DNA of 64,000 bases, from assembly GCA_963971225.1 (NCBI GenBank), contig OZ020267.1, positions 51,779,993 to 51,843,992 on the forward strand, in the 5' to 3' direction. Each line of letters begins with the position of its first letter. Within the stretch, counting starts at the first letter, position 1. Positions 58,884 through 64,000 of the stretch are shown piece by piece. Source of the DNA: Melieria omissa (Eukaryota > Arthropoda > Insecta > Diptera > Ulidiidae). The notes under the pieces are model-generated. The model did no database searches and was not told the origin of the DNA. It was given only the letters and a program-made list of their open reading frames with translations. The position numbers and the translations under genes are program-made.

Positions 58884-61800
58884 TCAGAAATAGACTGTCA
58901 GGTTGTTTTCCGACGAGCCCATCGTGTCGCTTGCGGTTAGCAGATTCGAACCAACTTCGCCGCTGCCACCGCTCGCTATGGTCGTAACACCCTGCTGCGC
59001 ACTCTTCGGCGCTTCCCAGGCAGTCTTTTTGTTGTTGTTATCATTTTGTGCGTTGTTGTCCTGATTCGAGAGCGAGTCATGCTCGATCTCGTCCTCCTCG
59101 TACAGCTGCCCGTTGGCCGAGGCCCGCGAGACAATGCCTGGAAGAATGACTTGAAACGTTTAGTGCAAACACGCCCAACGTAGCTGGACAACAGGCGACT
59201 TACTTCTCACCGTGGCGGCGTAATTTTCGCGTTCGCGCTGTCGTTCGCGCTCGCGTTGCGCCTCGCGCTCCAGTGACGCTGCCAATATTGTCGAGGCCGC
59301 CATGCTGGCGCCAGCGTGATTGAGACCGTTTCCGATGGGATTCGACATGGTGATGTTGCCGCCATGCTTCATGTGCAGCACGGAGACGCCGCCGCTGCCG
59401 CTGGTGACGGCTGCGCCGTTGCCATTGCCGGCGATTTTCTCGTGGGTGACCAGATTGGCGGACGACACTGTGCTGTGCGCGTGCACCCGGTTGCGGCCCA
59501 GCGTCGGAGTGCTTTTGCGGCTTTTGCTCTTCGAGTGCACGATGTAGCATGTTAGCGCCAGTATGATGAGAATAGCGACGCCGACGATCATGCCGAATAT
59601 GCCTAGAATGCTGGAGCTCCACGAGGCCTGTGCCAGCGCCACACCCTCCATGGTCACGGTGATGGGCACCGATGTGCTGCGCGGTGGCACACCCGAGTCG
59701 GTGGCAATAGCAATAAGATGGATCGTGGAGTCGTTGAGATTCTGCAGCTGCTCAGGTCGCATGTAGATGTTGCCGCTTGCGTCGATTTCGAAAAGGCCAG
59801 CATGTTGTCCGCGCAGCGACATCTCCAGCTTGTCATTGCGATCGCCATCTGCGGCCTCCACCTTGCCGATCATGATGCCGTCGAAAGTCTCTGGTTGCGA
59901 CTGCAAGGACTGCTGTAAAATTTATATGCAAATCACATCACACCGAATTCGGACACTCATTGTTCTACTTGAAAGTACTCACACTTTTCGGCACCAGAAA
60001 CTCGTAGTGTGTCTCGCGAAATCTGGGCTCCCAGTCGTTCACGTCGATCACCTCGAGTGTTATGTCGGCGGTGGTGTTGGTCATTCCATCGGTGGCATAA
60101 ACTTGAAAATCGTGTCGGGTCATTTTCTCGTAGTCCAACGGCTTCAGCAGTATGACCTCGCCCAGCGAACCGACGCTAAAGAACTGCGAGTTGACCGGAT
60201 CCGGTATGGTGTATTTGAGATGTTTGCCCGGCTTGTTGGTGGGCAGCGCCAAGATGCGATTGCCCACGGCGGTGTCCTCGCGTATGCGCATGAAGAACTT
60301 CTTCTGCACGAACGCGAGCGTGGTCATGTCGCTGTGCGTGTGGCTGGGTCGCGTCAGCATGACTGTCGTCAGCGCATACCGGTCGGAGTTGTCGATCTGG
60401 GTGGCCTTCACCACCAGCGTGGCGCCATTCACCAGGTCTGCGTAGCCAATGGGCGTCAGCAGCGTGATGGTTCCGCTATGCGGGTGTATGCGAAAGTACT
60501 TGGTGTCCGGCGACTGCACAATCGAGTACTGAATGGGCGCGCAGATGCCCTCGTCCTGGTCGACGGCCTTAATGGGCTCGGGTCGAATACGCAGCTCGCC
60601 GGGCCGCCCGTCACTCGGCAATTCGCCGCTGTATGACTCGCGCTGAAACTTCGGATTCTGATCGTCGGCGTCAGTGATTACAACACGCAGCACAGTGTCG
60701 GAGAACTTCGGCGGTGTGCCTTGATCTTGTGCGCGCAGCATAACGGTGAAATTTTGCATTGACTCATAGTCTAGGGGTTTCTTTAGCACCAGCGTGCCCT
60801 CGAGCGGATTGAGGAACTGCACATACTCCGAATAGGGCCCGGGCAGCACCTGGTACTCGACCGTGGAGAAGGGGCCCTGCTGATCGGCGTCTTCTGCGCG
60901 CGCTCCTTGCAGAATGCGCGTGCCGGGCACAGTGACTTCGGACAGCGTGAGCGTGTACGGTGTGCCGATCCACTGCGGTGCGTTGTCATTGACGTCGATC
61001 ACGCGCACATTCACCGGTATGACGAAGCTCTAGAACGAAGAACAACAACGGGTTATATGAGGGTTATACAGACGGAAAGGCCAGTGGCAGGATGTGCTGA
61101 CTTTAATGAAAGTGTGAGCGCCGAGCAAATCACAGCCCAAAAACCGCAGTAATGGTGCAAATGGATTTGTTTACGTTTTCACTCACACCACTCGAGCCGA
61201 CAATATCGAAGTTTACACATTCCAACCCACTGGTCAATGACCGCACTTAGAGTTCAAAGTTCCCGAAAAGCGTCTAATGAAAGGCGAGCGCGAGCGCCTA
61301 CAAGCACACCACACTCGAACTCCTTGAACTAATTCACTTAGCTGGCCACGCTACTAAAAGTTCGGCCCCTACCCTGTGCCCAGTGGACGCTTTCGAGAAA
61401 ATCAATGCTTTCACTGCAATGTTCATTCCTAAACAACAACAAAAATGGAAAATATCATTTACATAACATCAGTGGCTAAGTGTGCGGAGTTCGTTAGAAT
61501 TTCTGTGGACTGCCTTCGGCCTCACCGCAGAGCTCGGCGCGCCGGTTGGTGCACGAGAATGGCGCGTTTTTGTGGCACTCGCAAACGGAAGCTTATATGG
61601 TTAATTTATGGCCAATATAGGGTTTTGGTGGTTGACTTGTATTTGTGTGTGCGTGCGTGTGTATGTGTGTAATAGCGCTTTAGTTATGTATGCGCAGGAA
61701 AATTGCCACTAACGCCTACTAAACTAATAGGCGTTTTACGTATTAACTTTTGAGTTGTTTACTTCAACTTTTCAAGCATTTCGAGCAACAAACATACATA

Positions 61801-62554
61801 CATACTATACGAGTATTAGTGTGCAAGTATACCTGACGATGTATGCGGACAGACGCTTGGTGATTATGCTTGTTACACGTCAAAGTGGAGGCTGAAGTGG
61901 TGTTGACATACAGGGCAGGGTTTACTGGGTGCAAACATGCAGTGGCGGCATGTACCACAAGTTCCGACTGCATACTACATACAATACAAACATACTTTAC
62001 ACGATGGTCGTGCGTGCGTTTGCAAATTCTCTTTTGTTCCATTGTGCTAGCAAGAATAATGCCAGGCAAAAATGGGTTAAATATGCAAACAAACGTGTTG
62101 CTGTATCTAAAGTGAAACTGAAATTTGCAAAATCCACTCGTGCGTATCTGAACCATACACAATTTTTTAGCGGCGCGCTTAAGGGTTAAGTGCTAAGTGT
62201 TCTAACTTCTAGTTAGTTGCTTCTCTTTTTAAGTTTTTCTGACTGTTCTCACCGGATCTGTGGAATGCCGTCGTATGCAAATCACATTCACATAAATCGA
62301 TGATGGTCCATTCAAGCCCTCCTTATCCAATTCCACAGCTAAAGCCAAATCTTTGGTGCCGGCCACAATTTCCACCGGTGCGTCTTTCTCGCGCAGCGAC
62401 AAATTAATATCGCCATTCTCCACTTCTGGATCGCCATTGATGCGTAGTTTCCCGATAATGGCACCAACCTCGAGGTCTTCGGTTGCTAGAAAACTCTCCG
62501 CCGAACCGCCGCCCTCCAGGTAACAACGTGAATCGAGTATGGCGCTCGCCACGG
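58884..62554 (-). CDS. Cad86C: Non-classical cadherin, probably Cad86C; signal-peptide exon not found
   Basis: Single-pass calcium-dependent adhesion protein. Minus-strand exons: 62253-62554, 59983-61029, 59204-59912, 58884-59137; phases match, 769 complete codons. The first exon starts just after a missing signal-peptide exon (AVASAILDSRCYLEGGGS). Roughly five cadherin repeats follow, marked by VIDVNDNAPQW, VITDADDQNPKF, VIDVNDWEPRF and similar calcium-binding motifs, with DYE and A.D signatures between. A transmembrane helix (GIFGMIVGVAILIILALTC) comes after the last repeat. The cytoplasmic part is Gly/Asn/Ser-rich with a striking REAQRERERQRERENYA stretch, an acidic segment YEEDEIEHDSLSN and a C-terminus NLTVYF. 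No catenin-binding region typical of classical cadherins is evident. The name rests on the neighbourhood and general similarity; another Drosophila non-classical cadherin is possible. Confidence 0.85.
61030..62252 (-). other. Cadherin intron, 1.2 kb, no gene
   Basis: Between GTGAGA at 62252 and TTCGTTCTAG at 61030. GC-rich patch at about 61500-61590; no transposon or RNA gene recognised. Confidence 0.6.
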
Positions 62555-64000
62555 CTGTAACAGTTAAAAAGAAAGACAAAAGAGGTTACTGAAGCATTTT
62601 TGGGATTTGAAAAGTTCACAAAGAAAACCACTTAAAACAAAGGAAAGAGTAGTAGATACAAATTACATAAAACTGCAAGTTCGAGTCCAGACTGTTAATG
62701 CAGTCGCCCCTTTCGCAGGGGTTGCATCCAAATAATAAGTTAGAGATCAACCTTTAAACTTGTATATGTCACTCGATAAAAATACTAAAGGTTCCAACTT
62801 CGCTGCAATGAAGATATATTCATTGCAAGCTCATGCAGCCTGATAACTCATTAATAACTACGGCAAGCATTTGCAATGCAACAAGCATTTGTGCTGCAAA
62901 TAAAAAGTGAAGTTGTAGCACGCGTCCGGCTGGTTGGGCCGCAGGCGTGTGTTGCTTTCAAATTTGCCTCCGTTACGCTCTGGTAAGCTGCCGCGGGCTG
63001 TGGTTTTTTCGAAAACATAAAACACTCAATTTGGACTATGTAGCATTTTCTTTCTTCTCACTTTGGTTTGCTTTGTTTGATGAACTCTTCCAACCTACAC
63101 ACACATGGGCACACTACCGTAGAGATGGACATGCATCAACTATTCAAAGACTCGTAAAACACATTTTGTGATCATGATTCATGAATTCGGGCAAAACTTA
63201 AAGTGCTGCCTAGACGATTGTTTGCTTTCAAAAGCAAACTCTATTCGTACGAAAAAGTCTATGTATATCTGTGTTATATATTTGCAGTTTTTGTTTCTCT
63301 ACGAGTATGTTGTGTGTGAACGTTTGCGGCGCGTCCGAGTGAGCACCAAGAAATGCAATTCTTGGCTTACAAGCTCCAATGTGCAATTATGTTAGTGTGT
63401 AATGAGTACGCTTTTCATTGTTAACGATTTTATTAACGATTTTATTAACGATTTCATTTAAAATGCAACTCTTAAACCAATCGAATTTTAGGTCCGCTGT
63501 AAATCTGCAGCCATTGACAACGATGCATTGACTAAAGAAAAAACATCGATAGAAATTAGAAACAAAATATTTATCTGACAAAAGTTATTTTATACTCCGC
63601 GGTTTGCCTGGCACATTTTAGGAGATAACCGCGTTCCAGGGTTAAACTGCTCAAAACCACTCCTAAAAGACGGACATATGGTAGCTCTGGCTTAGTAAAA
63701 TAAATTGTTGGTTGTCCAGATTTATAAAGATATATATTTAGTATATAAAAGATATAAGGATAGATTTGAAATCTAACATTTAAAATGTAGAAAAGTGCTA
63801 ATGGCTTTAAAATGGTTCTTGTTGTCATAACTAAACCAAGTGTTTTTTCTTTAGATTACTGTCAAAAAATTTTTTTTTTTTAATTAGAAACAAGAACTTC
63901 ATTGATCCGTTATTTCATTGAGCTCTCAAATAAGAACATAACAAGAGCACATGGACCAGTGAAGCTCATTGTGGCAGTACGTGATCTGTTCTTTGTCCTA
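62555..64000. other. Upstream cadherin intron or flank
   Basis: No further exon recognised; the cadherin signal-peptide exon, ending in one base of an Ala codon, should lie beyond. Three tandem 12-bp TTAACGATTTTA-type units are at 63421-63456. Confidence 0.5.
63421..63456. repeat. Three tandem 12-bp units
   Basis: TTAACGATTTTA repeated three times, the last with one change. Confidence 0.85.

Noticed and set aside
62670..62710. tRNA B-box-like sequence AGTTCGAGTCC
   Set aside because: No A box at the right distance and no cloverleaf can be drawn.
1..64000. CRISPR arrays, operons, ribosome binding sites and phage-type genes
   Set aside because: The window is eukaryotic with spliced genes; no regularly spaced direct repeats or prokaryotic gene organisation is present.

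Overview
The window is nuclear DNA from a higher (cyclorrhaphan) fly, most likely a tephritid fruit fly or close relative. Evidence: protein-coding genes are split by short introns with GT/AG sites, every recognisable host protein is closest in my memory to a Drosophila protein, and intergenic DNA is AT-rich and full of mariner, Tc1, piggyBac-like and LINE remnants. Genus and species cannot be fixed from sequence alone. The gene set includes orthologues of Drosophila genes named for cytological band 86C (TkR86C, Cad86C), so the block looks like a conserved piece of that neighbourhood.

Layout. 1-15.3 kb holds no supported host gene, only a LINE 3' end, several terminal-inverted-repeat (TIR) elements and a broken mariner nested in another repeat. 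15.3-26.5 kb (+) is the tachykinin receptor gene TkR86C, with eight exons visible and its first coding exon not found; its 8.5-kb intron carries a Tc1-like element, a second broken mariner, a piggyBac-like MITE and a Helitron-like end. 27.8-28.5 kb has a tRNA-derived SINE and a piggyBac-like MITE. 29.4-32.7 kb and 38.3-43.9 kb (+) are two tandem SV2-like major facilitator transporters, separated by a transposon cluster that includes a full-length irritans-type mariner with an uninterrupted 349-residue transposase. 44.6-45.3 kb (-) is MED7; 46.4-51.3 kb (+) is Cap-H2 (condensin II); 53.4-54.3 kb (-) is TfIIFbeta; 55.3-57.3 kb (+) is Alg9; 58.9-62.6 kb (-) is the 3' part of a cadherin, probably Cad86C. 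The last 1.4 kb looks like intron or flank of the cadherin.

The genes do not form a pathway. MED7 and TFIIF-beta both serve RNA polymerase II initiation, Cap-H2 acts in chromosome compaction and homologue unpairing, Alg9 in N-glycan precursor assembly in the ER, TkR86C and the cadherin in cell signalling and adhesion, and the SV2-like proteins in membrane transport. From MED7 rightward genes alternate in strand, giving two head-to-head pairs (MED7/Cap-H2, TfIIFbeta/Alg9) and tail-to-tail pairs between them.

I found no prokaryotic-type or clearly new multi-gene system. The most interesting signals are a DSGxxS phosphodegron at the Cap-H2 C-terminus with a possible alternative terminal exon that would replace it, the intact mariner with an altered WVPHEL motif, an internally deleted IS630/Tc1-type element that keeps the transposase N-terminus joined to its C-terminal tail, and inverted piggyBac-like MITE copies flanking the first SV2-like gene. 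Exon coordinates were set by hand from reading-frame continuity and splice sites, without transcript data.
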